The notes under the pieces are model-generated. The model was not told the origin of the DNA, made no database searches, and saw only the letters and a program-made list of their open reading frames with translations. From assembly GCA_028673005.1 (NCBI GenBank), contig CM054118.1:63731401-63795400 (forward strand): a stretch of DNA of 64,000 bases, in the 5' to 3' direction. Each line of letters starts with the position of its first letter. Position 1 is the stretch's first letter. Positions 9,797 to 21,196 of the stretch are shown here, piece after piece. A program made the position numbers and the translations under genes. The DNA comes from Tanypteryx hageni (taxonomy: Eukaryota; Arthropoda; Insecta; Odonata; Petaluridae).

Positions 9797-12136
9797 ATTT
9801 ATTTACTTAATGTAACGAACGCTTAAAATGCAAAAAATTATAAGTACATAAATCTATAGTCAGTGTAATGGAAGATTTTCAAGTTCGATTTAAAATTTGG
9901 AGGGAGAGAGGTAAGAGTCGCGTTGCATCCGAATCTGTGGTGTAAGCGACGGCGTTATAATCTGAGGAACACTAATTTGTCTGCAGTTGGTTTATTTATC
10001 CTTCTACCGCATGGAAAGAACAATTGTAGATTAAGCATTACGCTATTTAGTGCCACAATATGGAAAATGAATAAGTTGAAAATAAAACATAATAATGAAA
10101 ACAAACCTGATGCCGAAATAAAAATTACTTTCGTGTACGTATATGCATGTGTGCGCGCCCGTATACAAACGACTTCCTAAATCTTGTCCTCGTGATTTCA
10201 TACCTTTACATCAGTGGGATAACTTAATGAAGTATATCATGTAAAAACTATTTTATATGTTACTGACTTCACTAATAACCGCTACTTAGGCTTCGCGAAC
10301 GTCCCTTTAACAACAAATACTTATTGACAATATTTATAGTCAATATATTCAGGCCTCATTATTGGAGTTACTTAAAAAATATATTTATGACAATACTGCG
10401 GTCCATATTATTGCAGTTGGTGCTCTATTTGAAAAAGAGGGTTTTAAAATGTCTACTTAAGCATGCTTGGTCATTAAATCAATGTTTTCTGTCAAAACAA
10501 GGGTTGAATGGATGCGATTGACGAATAATTGATAAAAAGCGGGATAAAAACACTACGATTGACAGTAAGTTAACAAAGTGATTTCAAAAATTATTTCCGG
10601 ATTAACCGCACAATTTATGAAGAATCGTCACAGTCTGTGACTCCTATGACAATGAAGCAAAATACTATTTCTGGCTCCTTAGACACGCTTGATGTGCCTG
10701 GGCAAAGTGTCTGATGCAATACTGATGCAAAATTGACCACATTTCCTTGTTAGACTCATCTGCTGTAATTGACCTCTGAGCTGTAGGCGGATTATTTTCG
10801 TAAGTAAATAAATAAAATAAATAAACATCGCACTCATATGATCGATGTTATTGTCAATACTGAAACAGTAAGTAAATATTGATCGTATAAAGTGGCCTTT
10901 AATCTCTTTAATAGTCTCTGTAGCCATTTTCTGATTAAATACTTCAAAACTAAACCAAGCATTGCATCGCACTCATTTGAGCAATTTTTTCTTTCTGTCT
11001 AGGTGCATATTCAGCTAGCGATCAAAGAAAAATAGCGTTCTTAGTGCATTTCCCTCGTATCATCCAAGCACTACAGATGAATCGTTTCTCATATACTTCC
11101 CTACAAGACACATACACCTAAAGGCTTTTGAGAAGGAGTTACAAGATGGTTTCTGTTCATAGCGTTGAAAATAGAAAATAGGGTTGGATAGTGTATATTT
11201 TTTAGATTAACCTTTACATTATGCAAAAAATGAGTTAGTAATACGCTCCAAAGACTTTCTTCAGACATAAAGGCATTTTTAAAAACTTTACTGTTATCGT
11301 AGCATTGCAGCGGGATATCTCAAGTAGGTCTACATTTTATCCTCTGCAAGTCATGCGGTAAATTGACAGATACACTCGTTGATGATAACGTTTTGAAAAC
11401 AAATTCACTTCATTACACGAAAAAAATGGCAATCGCGGCCGTGAAAACGTAACACTATAAATACACGTCGCATAACACTTTTAATTTTATCCTTGAATCC
11501 AAGTATTTTCAGTGAACTACGGTTTTATTGAATATTAAATATAAGGTAATCTCGTTTTAAATTCGCCGTTTTGTTTTGGTAAAAAACAGACAAACATATG
11601 CCAAAGATGAAAAATACACGACGGATAACAATAATTTACATCAGTTCAACCACCAAAATAAATTGAAACTGCAGTCGAAATCGCAAAATGGTTCAACGCT
11701 AAACGAAAATCCTAGCTGTTGAATATATTTCTATTAATTTTTGAGAAAATTGGCAGGAATTCATCGAGCAACAAGCTTTCGCGCATTTAATGAATTCCGA
11801 TTACTTAAACGAATCGACAGCCACATTCACATGTTAAGGACAATTGCAACGAAAAAAGCACACTGCTGGAGCATAATAGAGGTCCTTTTTGGCGTAGGAA
11901 GTCGAGAGACCCTCGAGAGTGAATCGGAGGAGAGAGTTGAGGAATGAAAGGGAGAAGGAGGCATTTCAAGAGGGAGAATGGAGAGAGAGAGAGAGATATA
12001 GCGAGGGTATGCATGAAAGGATTTCCAACTCGGGCAAGCCTTTCAGAATGGCTAACGATTGAACGCACGGTATCCTCGGCAACTCCAGAGGCTTTGGGAA
12101 AACGAAGAGCAGGGAAAAATTATATCACAAAATATG
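9797..12136. other. No gene seen
   Basis: AT-rich spacer with scattered short ORFs (85 codons at 9,923; 97 codons on the minus strand at 10,679; 68 and 91 codons at 11,741 and 11,944) that show no recognisable motif and no splice context. The 11,880-12,010 part is purine-rich (GAGAGA). Confidence 0.55.
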
Positions 12137-12409
12137 AAACGCAAAAACAAAGAATTTTACTAAACCTTAATAAATCGTTAAGACTCTGTAAAACATTATT
12201 CGACGATGGTGAAAAATAAAAACACTTTCTAATTCCACATAAAATATATTTCACACGGCAAAAGGTTTCGTTGTAGAGCAACGTCATCATCGTGAGAAAT
12301 ATATTTTACGTGGAATTAGAAAGTTTTTATTTTTCACCATCGTCGAATAATGTTTTATAGAGTCTTAACGATTTATTAAGGTTTAGTAAAATTCTTTGTT
12401 TTTGCGTTT
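12137..12409. repeat. Long inverted repeat (fold-back), ~120-bp arms
   Basis: The left arm 12137-12257 and right arm 12291-12409 are reverse complements with only about three substitutions and one 2-nt indel, separated by a 33-nt spacer that itself holds a 5-bp hairpin (CGTTG/CAACG, 12269-12283). Transcription from either side would give a long hairpin RNA. The near-perfect match implies a recent origin or conversion. No coding function; the flanks show no obvious target duplication. Confidence 0.9.
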
Positions 12410-12564
12410 TTTATTTTTCATCATATTTAAGAAAAAGAATTGAATAAAAGGAAATAATTTTGGAAAACGGAGAGATATTTAGGAAATATTGAGAAATAGG
12501 AGTGGATAATAAATGGTAACTAAGAAACTAAGGAATAAATTGTGGAAATAAAAATATGGAAAAC

Positions 12565-14053
12565 ACATTTGAGGGTCCCCATTGTTGGTCCAAATGCCGA
12601 TTTTTTAAAGATATCTCAGCAACCAATAGACCGATTTTGATGAATTCTTCACTAATATCAATGTTTTAATGAGACACATTTTAGAGCCTGAAGTGGATAA
12701 ATCGGTCTACGGGTTCAAGGATCGTAATATATGGGCCGATCCAAATTTCACGATTTCCAGGGGTCCCCATAAAACGGTCGGTCCAAATTTCGGCGATGTC
12801 CGTCTGCCTGTACGCAAATATCAGGGAATAACTGGCCGAACCGATTTCAATCAAATTTGGTACATAGGATCTTCACATAAATTCATGACCAAATGGCATA
12901 TTTGGGCCGGATCGACGGAGCAAGGGTGCCACAATTGCAAAACAAATCTTTTCGGTAATTATGCTTTTGGAAGGAATTGGCCAAACCGATTTTGAATCTT
13001 CACATAAATTCATGGCCAAACGACTTATTTTGATCCGATTAACTAGGTAGGGGTGCAACAATTGCAAAGTTAATCTTTTCGGTAATTATGAATTTGGAAG
13101 ACATTGGCCAAAGCGATTACAACGAAATATTGTATAAAGTAGGCGTACAACATAAAATAACAAAATCAAGATGTTAAGTATAGATATAGAAAGCAGGGCT
13201 GCCACAACAAAAGGAATAAAAAATTATTTTTACACGTATTTGTGTTGAACTGTCAACATCAATTTTAACCAAATTTAATACTTATAATATACACTTATAT
13301 ACAAAATCATATTAGCATATTATAACCGAATCAGATAAACAGGGGTGCCACAATTACAAATTAAACTCTTTCGGTAATTAAGGATTTGGAATGAATTTGC
13401 TGAACGGATTTCAATTAAATTGTGTTTATAAGATTTGCACAACATATAATAATGAAATCAAGATGTTTAAAGCGGAGCTAAAGAGCAGGGCTACCACAGT
13501 AAAAAGTTAAGTAATATCTCTTTTAAACGTATTTCTAGAGAGCTGACCTAATGGATTTCAACTGAAAATAGTATATTTAATCTACATATAAATAAATAAC
13601 CAAAATATTTCAATATCAAGGTTAGAATTTTTCTGTAACTATGAATTTCGAAGGTATTGGCTGAACCGATTCCAATAAGAAATTATATTCGATTATACTA
13701 CGGCGGCTTTGACGAAAGGCATTCTGTTTGAAGATATCTCAGCAAACAATTGACCGATTTTGTTGAATCCTCCACCAATATCAATGTTAAACCAAGAAAC
13801 ATAGACTTAAAACTTGGTACACATACTAAAGAGACGTTGAGAGTATGCACCTCGGTGACAGAACTTTGATTTCTTGGGGAGGAGGGAGGTATCAAATTTG
13901 AGTCTATAATTAATTCCTTCATACCAATTAAAGGGGAATATTGGTCACTTACTATGAGAGTACCTTGAGATTGGATAAAAATATTACCGAATGATATGTG
14001 CATGACAAATTCTAAACTCTAAACCCAGGGCAAAGCCCGGGCAATTACGCTAG
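12565..14053 (+). mobile_element. Helitron-like non-autonomous element (copy B1)
   Basis: The body is a set of diverged ~150-bp units, each with CAGGGGTGCCACAATT or AGCAGGGCTGCCACA, TAATTATGAATTTGGAAG and ACCGATTTCAA phrases. It ends CCAGGGCAAAGCCCGGG (a 7-bp stem with one mismatch), eight bases later CTAG (14050-14053), then T. A short hairpin just before CTRR, with insertion next to T, is the Helitron 3' signature. The 5' TC end is not certain, so the start is approximate. A second copy lies at 60.2-61.15 kb. No Rep/helicase ORF. Confidence 0.7.
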
Positions 14054-15159
14054 TTATCAATATAGTAATTTGCTTAAATTGCACAATAAAACTTGCAAAC
14101 GAAACGATATTTTCAATGAATGAGTGAAATATCTTTCTATTTGAAACGTTAGGTTGTCCATTATTACAATGAATTGGAGCCGTTTCTTTTCTTTGCTACG
14201 TGTTTCATTTGTTTTATACTTACACGAAACTTTTCACATAAATTTTCAATCGGCTATTGTCCTTAATGCGTCTCTTACATTTTAAGCTTAGTGCAAATAC
14301 ACTTGAAAGTCCGAGTCTATAATGGAAAAATCAGATACCAACAACTGAAATGTTGAAAAATCGGAAAAAATTAATATAAACTTACAATATGAGCAAACAC
14401 AAATTAAACAACAGACTAGAAAGTAAGGATAAGAATCTTCATTTCTTTCTACGTGAAATAGTGTAAATTTCGAGTGAAGGTCTCCATCGTAAATTATTTT
14501 AAAATGTTAAAGACAAAAGGTCTACACATCGCATTCCAGCTGATTGTGTGTTAATCAAATTCAAAAACGAAAACTTTCCTGATATCGTACCTATGCTTTT
14601 TCGGGAGACGACTACCCGCTTAAAAACTGCAAGAGTTGGCGACGAGTATTCAGGCGAAAGATTTGTCGAAATCGAGCCGGCCGTTCTTGATTTATTTGCA
14701 TTTATACTGGGAGGTGACGTCACTCGAGACTTAATCTGTTTTTGTCCTTCACGCGATTTATTGCAAGCTTAATGCAAATGCACTTGAGGCCCGAGTCCAA
14801 AAATGCAACAATCCGAGATGAACAATGCCAGCTACCCTAACAACCTCCTTTTTGAAATGTCGAAAAACCGGAGAAAATTGAATATAAACTTATAATATGA
14901 GCAACGTTACTCGAGGCTTCAGACGCAGGCAGGCAGGGACGAAGGGACCAAAGACTACTACCCCTACGGAAGGACGCAGGCAGAGATACAGCGGTTATAA
15001 TATATGTATTAGATAGAACACAATTTGCTCTCGTGAAATTATCGTTGGCAGCGCTATCAACCAAACGAAAATTTTATCTAAGCAACGCAAACAAAGCTAT
15101 CAGTTAGCGTCATTTATGCATACCTCTGAAACAATCCGTTATTAATGTAGCTCTATTGG
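14054..15159. other. No gene seen
   Basis: AT-rich spacer. The phrases TTTAAGCTTAGTGCAAATACACTTGA (about 14,280) and AGCTTAATGCAAATGCACTTGA (about 14,765), each followed by a TCCGAGTC-like box and later by CGGAAAAAATTAATATAAACTTA-like sequence, show a diverged direct duplication of about 480 bp. ORFs around 14,548 are short and unrecognised. Confidence 0.5.
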
Positions 15160-15408
15160 AGATATTTGGCAAAAAACGGAAAAATGACAAGAGTAAGCCT
15201 CTACTTCGGGTTGGACAATTTTAGTTAAAATATAATCAGACGTAGATTTTTTAATAAAAATCTTAAATATAAAGTTTCGTGATGATTTTATAAGTATTTT
15301 TCGAGTTAGAGCGTCCACAAAAATACTACACGCATCGAGAAAATAGCGAAACCGTATTCACGGGACCCTAAAACGGGTATTTTCGTTGAAATCTCGAATT
15401 CGATTTTT
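15160..15408 (-). mobile_element. Family A fragment A2 (5' half, inverted)
   Basis: The 5' half of family A in reverse orientation: TGACAAGAGTAA, the GAGCGTCCACAAAAAT region, ATTTTCGTTGAAATCTCGAATTCG. It stops just short of its own ACTTTCTCC end and abuts the 5' end of A3, giving a head-to-head pair. Confidence 0.7.
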
Positions 15409-16101
15409 ACTTTCTCAATATACGTAGTATAGGGGAAAGTACTGTATTGACGAAAAAAATCTACTTCGATATTTCAACGAAAATACACATTTTGAGGTCC
15501 CCTGAACACGTTATGACCATTTTCTCGATGATGTCTGTGTGTATGTGATAGCTTTTTGTGGGTACTCTAACTCAAAAACTATTCATCAGGTCAACACTAA
15601 ATTTTATATTTATATTATAAAAGTCAAAAGAACCGATTAGTTTTGGTAAAAATCGGTCAACCGGAAGTGTGTTACTCTTGTTACATCCGTTATTGTGAAA
15701 TATTTGCTTTAATATTTGATAAATATATAAAATGAATCGGAATAAAAGTTGTAGGAAATTTAATTTTCTACAGCCTTTATTCGGAACATTTTTCCATATA
15801 ATGCATTGTTTAAGAGATATCTTATATTTTTAGCTGGCACAACCACGCCACCTACCGACGACTATTGTTAACAATTGTCGCTTAGCTACATCTTAGTAAC
15901 GCTCCAATTTCTTTTCTTAATTGTTGGAGCTTTGTGGCTATATCTAATATCAGAAGGCTATGGTTTGAGCTTATTTCTGTTCTTTGTAGTCTAGAATTTT
16001 CTCGCAGTTTCTTAAAATATTTATTATTATGTAATCTATTTGGAATTTTTAGAAATATTACAGATATGGAGAAAGTCATGTGGTGGCCACACAAGATTTT
16101 T
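15409..16101 (+). mobile_element. Family A element, copy A3 (long 3' form)
   Basis: Starts ACTTTCTCAATATACG and ends GATATGGAGAAAGTCATG plus TGGTGGCCACA. The 5' part matches A1, but the 3' third is different: it carries TTGGAGCTTTGTGGCTATAT and ATCAGAAGGCTATGG, as in A4 and A5. It is non-coding. Confidence 0.75.
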
Positions 16102-16230
16102 TTATCATGAAAACAATAGAGAAAATTATGACTCACCGACACAATAAGTAAAGTACGCCGAAAGTTTGGAAATTTTTGAGGTCAAGTTGAGATCTCTACC
16201 TTCACAGCTGCGGAACGGGGTCACTATATA

Positions 16231-17249
16231 CCGTATTTCACGGCGTCAAGGACGCTCCGACATCAAGGACGCACCCCAATTTTAAAATGCAAAATTTTGA
16301 GAAAAAAGAATAAACATAAAAATAAGGTCTCTGCACTTTCATCTACCTTACCAAGTTGTTTTGTGGGTGGCTGAGCGACATGTACATCATCTTGACCACT
16401 TATGGTCTGAATTTTTTCTTTTACAATACAGAGACACAGTAAGTTTACTCCCAAAGTTTACACCTAGCCTACCGGTTGGAGCTACAGCTGGTGCAGTATA
16501 TCAAGGTTTTTATAGTATTGGATGTGGGCTTATACAGCATTTTTTTTATCCCAGACAAAGGAAAAACTTAACACCACAATAGGAAGTATTAGAAATACGG
16601 AATAACATTTTATTGCACAGTTACACTTTGTAAAAATACCACACGAACATGACATCCCAAACAGAACAAAATAAAAATAGAATAAAGATTAAAATCTACT
16701 CAATACAATTGTTACAAATAAGAAAGAACATTTCAATCTTCAAATCCTGAAAATATTTTGCACATTGTTACCATTTGTGAAAGTACCACACGAACATGAC
16801 AAAACAAACCTTAGAATTACCGGTAAATTACAATAGAATAAAGATTAAAAGCAATACAAATTCTACCTCTACATATAAGAAAAAACATTTCAGTCATCCA
16901 TATCCTCAAATCCAGAAAATTCACTGGTGTTATCCATATTACTGGCATCATTGTCATAATCAGGATCGTCAATACTGTCCGAAGTGTCACTATATTTTTG
17001 TGATTACGTATATATTTTTTTAAATTTTTTATGATACTTTGTTTATTTACTATTTTAACTAAGTATAATTTATACATTTAATTCAGAGGTCATATAGAAG
17101 GAGTTCAGTTTACTATCTAGCATAGATAACCTTCCTCTGGGGTTAACATAGGTCTACGAAAAACGTAACCTTCGGTCTCCAGGACGCACGGTAAATTTCC
17201 GAGACTTATTTCAGGAAAAAAATAGCGTCCTTGACGCCGGGAAATACGG
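16231..17249. mobile_element. pogo-like DNA transposon relic with TA target duplication
   Basis: 25-bp terminal inverted repeats at 16231-16255 and 17225-17249 match at 24 of 25 positions (CCGTATTTC..., ...AAGGACGC) and are flanked by TA on both sides (16229-16230, 17250-17251). TA duplication and this size fit the Tc1/mariner-pogo group. The interior has a ~147-bp direct duplication (starting near 16,638 and 16,785 with ACCACACGAACATGAC) that includes the end of a transposase-like reading frame on the minus strand. The rest of the coding region is gone. Confidence 0.8.
16890..17004 (-). pseudogene. Acidic C-terminal tail of a pogo-like transposase
   Basis: On the minus strand one frame reads a Ser/Asp-rich tail (D-T-S-D-S-I-D-D-P-D-Y-D-N) ending E-F-S-G-F-E-D-M-D-D and a stop at 16892..16890. 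pogo/Tigger/CENPB-family transposases end in such acidic tails. The upstream copy of the internal duplication also ends S-G-F-E-D-stop near 16,730, which supports that this frame was coding. The DDE domain is absent. Confidence 0.5.
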
Positions 17250-17251
17250 TA

Positions 17252-17667
17252 ATCAAAGTCTTTCGCTGGGACTCGGAGAGCCCTTATTTTTTTTCAGCCC
17301 TACCATCGTCCCTAATTATAACTTAAGCACCTCCTCTTTACTTTGAGTATTTCGAAGATTCCCCTTCTCGAGTTCCACCCACTCCACCTTTACCCTATCC
17401 GCTCCTATGATCCGTCGCCGTTTTTATCTTCCACTCCACGCACCCTCTTCTCCACCCACACTCATCCTCTTTTTTCCCTCTTCTTCGACGCACGCCTCTG
17501 CCTTTTATCCTGAGTGACCGCGCAGCTGGGAATTCCTCGTGTGCAACGATCGCCCATTAATCTCGTAATATACAGCGTAGTATTACACATCTTCTGCATG
17601 GCCGCAACCCCTCACGGCCTATTAAGGGTTTCATTTGAATCAATCGACCGTGCTTTATCGAATTTTT
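17252..17667. other. No gene seen; pyrimidine-rich stretch
   Basis: 17,290-17,510 is strongly C/T-rich on the plus strand, with many TCC and CTC runs. No supported exon; the 79-codon ORF starting at 17,514 runs into the next family A copy and is not conserved. Confidence 0.5.
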
Positions 17668-18357
17668 TACTTTCTCTATATACAGTATATTGTTTTCATG
17701 AAAAAAATCGAATTCGAGATTTCAACGGAAATACATGTTTTGAGGTCCTCTGAACACGTTTTGACTATTTTCTCGATGATGTTTTTGGGTGTCTTTCTGT
17801 GGGCGTATTCAGTGTGTGCGCGCGCGGGTGCGTGTGTGCGTGTTTGACCGGGATTTTGTGGGTGCTTATATATTTAACATGTTTGTTAAAGGAAGGCGCG
17901 CTGATTAGTTTATGGTAAAAATCTGTCAACCGGAAGTGGGTGTTTACTCTTGATACATCCGTTTTTTTGAAATATTTGCTTTAATATTTGATAAATGTAA
18001 AAACGTGCTCAAATAAATGTTATAGGTAATTTGATTTTCTACAACCTTCGTTTGAAACAATTTCCCATATAATAAATTGTTGAAGAGATATTTTAAAAAC
18101 TTAAATGTTTTAGCTGTCACCACCACAACACCTACTGGCGACTATTGTAAACACATTACACTCCTTTTTATTTTCTTAATTGTTGGAGCTTCTGGGCTAT
18201 ATCCAATATCAGAAGGCTACAGTTTGAGTTTATTTCTGTTCTTTGTAAAGTCTTAAAATTTTTCTCGCAGTTCCTTAAAATATTTATTATCATTTGACCT
18301 ATTTGGAATGATTAGAAATATCACAGATATGGAGAAAGTCATGTGGTGGCCACATCA
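17668..18357 (+). mobile_element. Family A element, copy A4 (long 3' form)
   Basis: Begins TACTTTCTCTATATAC, with ATTCGAGATTTCAACGGAAA next, and ends GATATGGAGAAAGTCATG then TGGTGGCCACATCA. The microsatellite inside has changed to a (GT/GC) run near 17,815. The 3' third is of the long type shared with A3 and A5. Confidence 0.8.
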
Positions 18358-19690
18358 GATTTTTTTTAAAACGTTTTGTCACGGAGAGATTTCTTGGAAT
18401 CCACATAGATTATTTGCTAATTTTTCGAAAAGATGAAAGGCGAAGTGTATGAAATGTAAAAATATACCACCCAAAAGAGGCGGCAATCTTATTATGGAAA
18501 TATACGAAGAGGACGTGATTGTAAAATAAACCAATTAGAAGACAGGATTAAGGGATGACAGAAAAAATGAAGGTAACAATAATCAAACAAGTGAAAGATA
18601 AAAGTTACGAGAGAAGGAGAAGAATATTATCATTAATCCTACGTAATATACGATCGCAATATATTTTAAAGAGCATTAAACTCTACCTCATATGCATTAC
18701 ATAACATCATAAAATAAACAAAGCTCATCAATCAACATAAGGATACCTATTCGATCGAAACCGCTTGAAGTTTTACGACGACATATCTTGGCCAAGGTTT
18801 TCGTGGACATGCCTTCGATAGATCAGCCAAATTTTTAATAAGTACAGCAAATTTGGTTGAGTGCACGCTAGGTAATGCGATTTTTTTATCTCGAAAGTAT
18901 ATGATCTCATCACGATCTACGGAGATTTATGGACGTTGATGCGTTTGTCGCAACCTGACAATTCCATTTCCTTGAAAAATAAAAAAATTCGGACCCATAA
19001 CCTTTGAAATGATGGTCGATTAGGTATCGACATTTGAAAGGAAAAAAAATGTTTCAGTGACGTTCATAAAATGCAGGAAAATCTTATTACGGTGATTGGG
19101 TTTATTAATGCGTATTTTAAGCATCTTTTCGTGAAAGATATAACAATTCAGTTAATACGCTTTACCAAAAGATCACCAGTTGTTATGTTAATGCATATAA
19201 ATGAGGAAAGAGGAAAGTAGAAAAAAGGTAAACGGGGCGACGAGTACTTTGAGGAGGTAAAGAGAATGAATTCCGTGGTCGTCCGTGGAGACGCAAGAGA
19301 TTGTAAGATCCATTCCAATCGGTAGATGTCCTTTTAATCCTCTCGATTCCCTGTCAACGCTTAGAGACGACGCCACACGCCCTCATCGAGCAATGTCCCA
19401 CAGACGGTACCGCGGTAAAATATCCACGTTTAATCGAGAACGAACCTCCTTGGATACATCCACTACATGGTGATAAACGACGCATTTCATAGATCAAAAC
19501 CGTTTTGTATAAAAGCGGTTAAGTAACGCGATCGGATTACCTAACTTCTACCCTCCCCTCCCATGTCACCCATAGTTGCCCCACTCATGAGCATCATATA
19601 CTACTTCAAAACGCGAACAGGGGGTTAAAGTCCGTAAAAGCACTCATCGAGGGAAATAACGATTACGACGACAAGCTGTTGCGCAACCTT
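18358..19690. other. No gene seen
   Basis: AT-rich spacer becoming mixed in composition from about 19,190. Short ORFs at 19,188-19,473 on both strands have no known similarity and no clear splice context. Confidence 0.5.
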
Positions 19691-20420
19691 TAGAGGCCAT
19701 CCTCATTTCGCCCTCTCTCTCCCTCGAGGAAGAGAAGGAAGGGAGAAAGGAATGGGTGGCTCGTAAGGGGGAGGTGGGAGGAAAGTACGACAGAGAAAGA
19801 GGAAATGATTGGGAGTGGAGAGAGGAGGAGGAGGAGTGAGAGATGAAACGAGGGAGAGCGAGGGAGGGAGAAAGAGAATAGAATGAGGCCTTACGCAACA
19901 GTCGCTGAACGGTGGAGAGAGAAAGGGAGTGAGAGAGGGGAGGGAGAAAGAGAGGACGAAGGGCAACCAATTTTTAGGGTCGCAAATTGTAGGCAACTGG
20001 AGCGAAGAAGAGGCATCAGAGAGAATTTGAGGGACAGAGGAGAAGGACGCTTATAAATGTAGCGGGGTCGAGTTTGGAGAAAATTGGAGGAAAAGAGAAA
20101 ATAGAATGAAGAGGCTGAGGTTGGAATGATTGGATGGGAGAGAGCCAGAGGAAGTGCAGCGGCGGAGGGACGGAAGCGAAGAAGTGAGAGGACGCTTTGA
20201 AATGAAAAGATAGCGGAATGAGAAGGGAGGAAAAGAGGAACGTACGGAAAAGTGGCCGGTGAGAACGCGCGGGGGAATGTATTGTTGAAGATAGAATGAA
20301 AGATCTCGGCGGTAAACTCATAAAGATGGCAAACGAAAAGTACGCGAGTGAAATTAAGCATTATGAAGGGTGGAAAATAAGGTAAGAACAACATCGTTAG
20401 AATTTACAAATTAGGGAGAA
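19691..20420. repeat. Polypurine (GGA-rich) low-complexity tract
   Basis: About 700 bp are almost entirely A and G on the plus strand (GGAGAGAGAAAGGGAG-like), with sparse pyrimidines. All long ORFs here (up to 167 codons, minus strand) are Ser/Pro/Leu-rich translations of the complementary pyrimidine tract and are not credible genes. Such tracts can form triplex (H-DNA). Confidence 0.8.
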
Positions 20421-20915
20421 AGCTACAGCAAAATCGACCGAAAAAAGACAAGATTTAGAGCATGATACCTCTATGTTTAGGCAAGAAAAGTCAGAACTAA
20501 AACAGATGCATACCTACGCGATGGGAAACAATGCCAGAGAAAAAGGGTAAAATATTTGCATACGTATTTACGGTAAAATATAATCAGTAACTGAATAACA
20601 GACAGACAAATTAACGCCTATATTTGGGCGAGGTTGAGGCTTGTTAGCCCCCCTCTTACACCTAAACCCAATTTTAAAATAGGTTAAAATTTACCGAATT
20701 AAATGTCAATACATGTTTACAGATTACAGTGAAACTGTGAAAAAGGGATAAAAAATAAACAATCACGAAATTAGACAAAGCAAAAAAATACTACGAGGAG
20801 TGGGGATGTGGAGAGCGAGAGAGTGCGTAGTGGGAGTCTGAGAAGGTTATATAAGAGGTAAAGAAGAAATGGGAGATGCAGGGATGAAAGCGAGAAGAGA
20901 GGGGAGTGAGGGGGA
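20421..20915. other. No gene seen
   Basis: Mixed spacer between the polypurine tract and the minisatellite. The GATAGGGAGG-like purine character resumes at about 20,800. Confidence 0.5.
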
Positions 20916-21196
20916 GGGGGATAGGGAGGGGGACAGGAAGGGGGAGAGGGAGGGTGACAGGGAGGAGGAGGGGGACAGGGAGGGGGACAGGGAGGGGGAC
21001 AGGGAGGGGGACAGGGAGGGGGACAGGGAGGGGGACAGGGAGGGGGACAGGGAGGGGGACAGGGAGGGGGACAGGGAGGGGGACAGGGAGGGGGACAGGG
21101 AGGGGGACAGGGAGGGGGACAGGGAGGGGGACAGGGGGGGGAGACAGGGAGGGGGACAGGGGGGGAGACAGGGAGGGGGGAGACAGGGAGGGGGGA
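20916..21196 (+). repeat. 12-bp minisatellite AGGGAGGGGGAC
   Basis: At least a dozen perfect head-to-tail copies of AGGGAGGGGGAC, with imperfect copies at both ends (a GGAGACAGGGAGGGG variant at the right). The 12-bp unit has no stop in several frames, so it yields artefactual ORFs, one of 195 codons repeating E-G-D-R. The G-run density predicts G-quadruplexes on the plus strand. Confidence 0.95.

Noticed and set aside
12255..12295. Hammerhead-ribozyme-like order TGATGA, small stem, GAAAC on the minus strand in the fold-back spacer
   Set aside because: The core C before TGATGA is wrong, stem II carries an extra base, and the flanking long arms leave only two helices instead of three; the cleavage triplet cannot be placed.
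19644..20394. Overlapping minus-strand ORFs of 97-167 codons, Ser/Pro/Leu-rich
   Set aside because: They are complements of a polypurine tract, where stop codons are rare by composition.
20916..21196. CRISPR-like array
   Set aside because: Units are contiguous 12-mers without spacers, in a eukaryotic genome.
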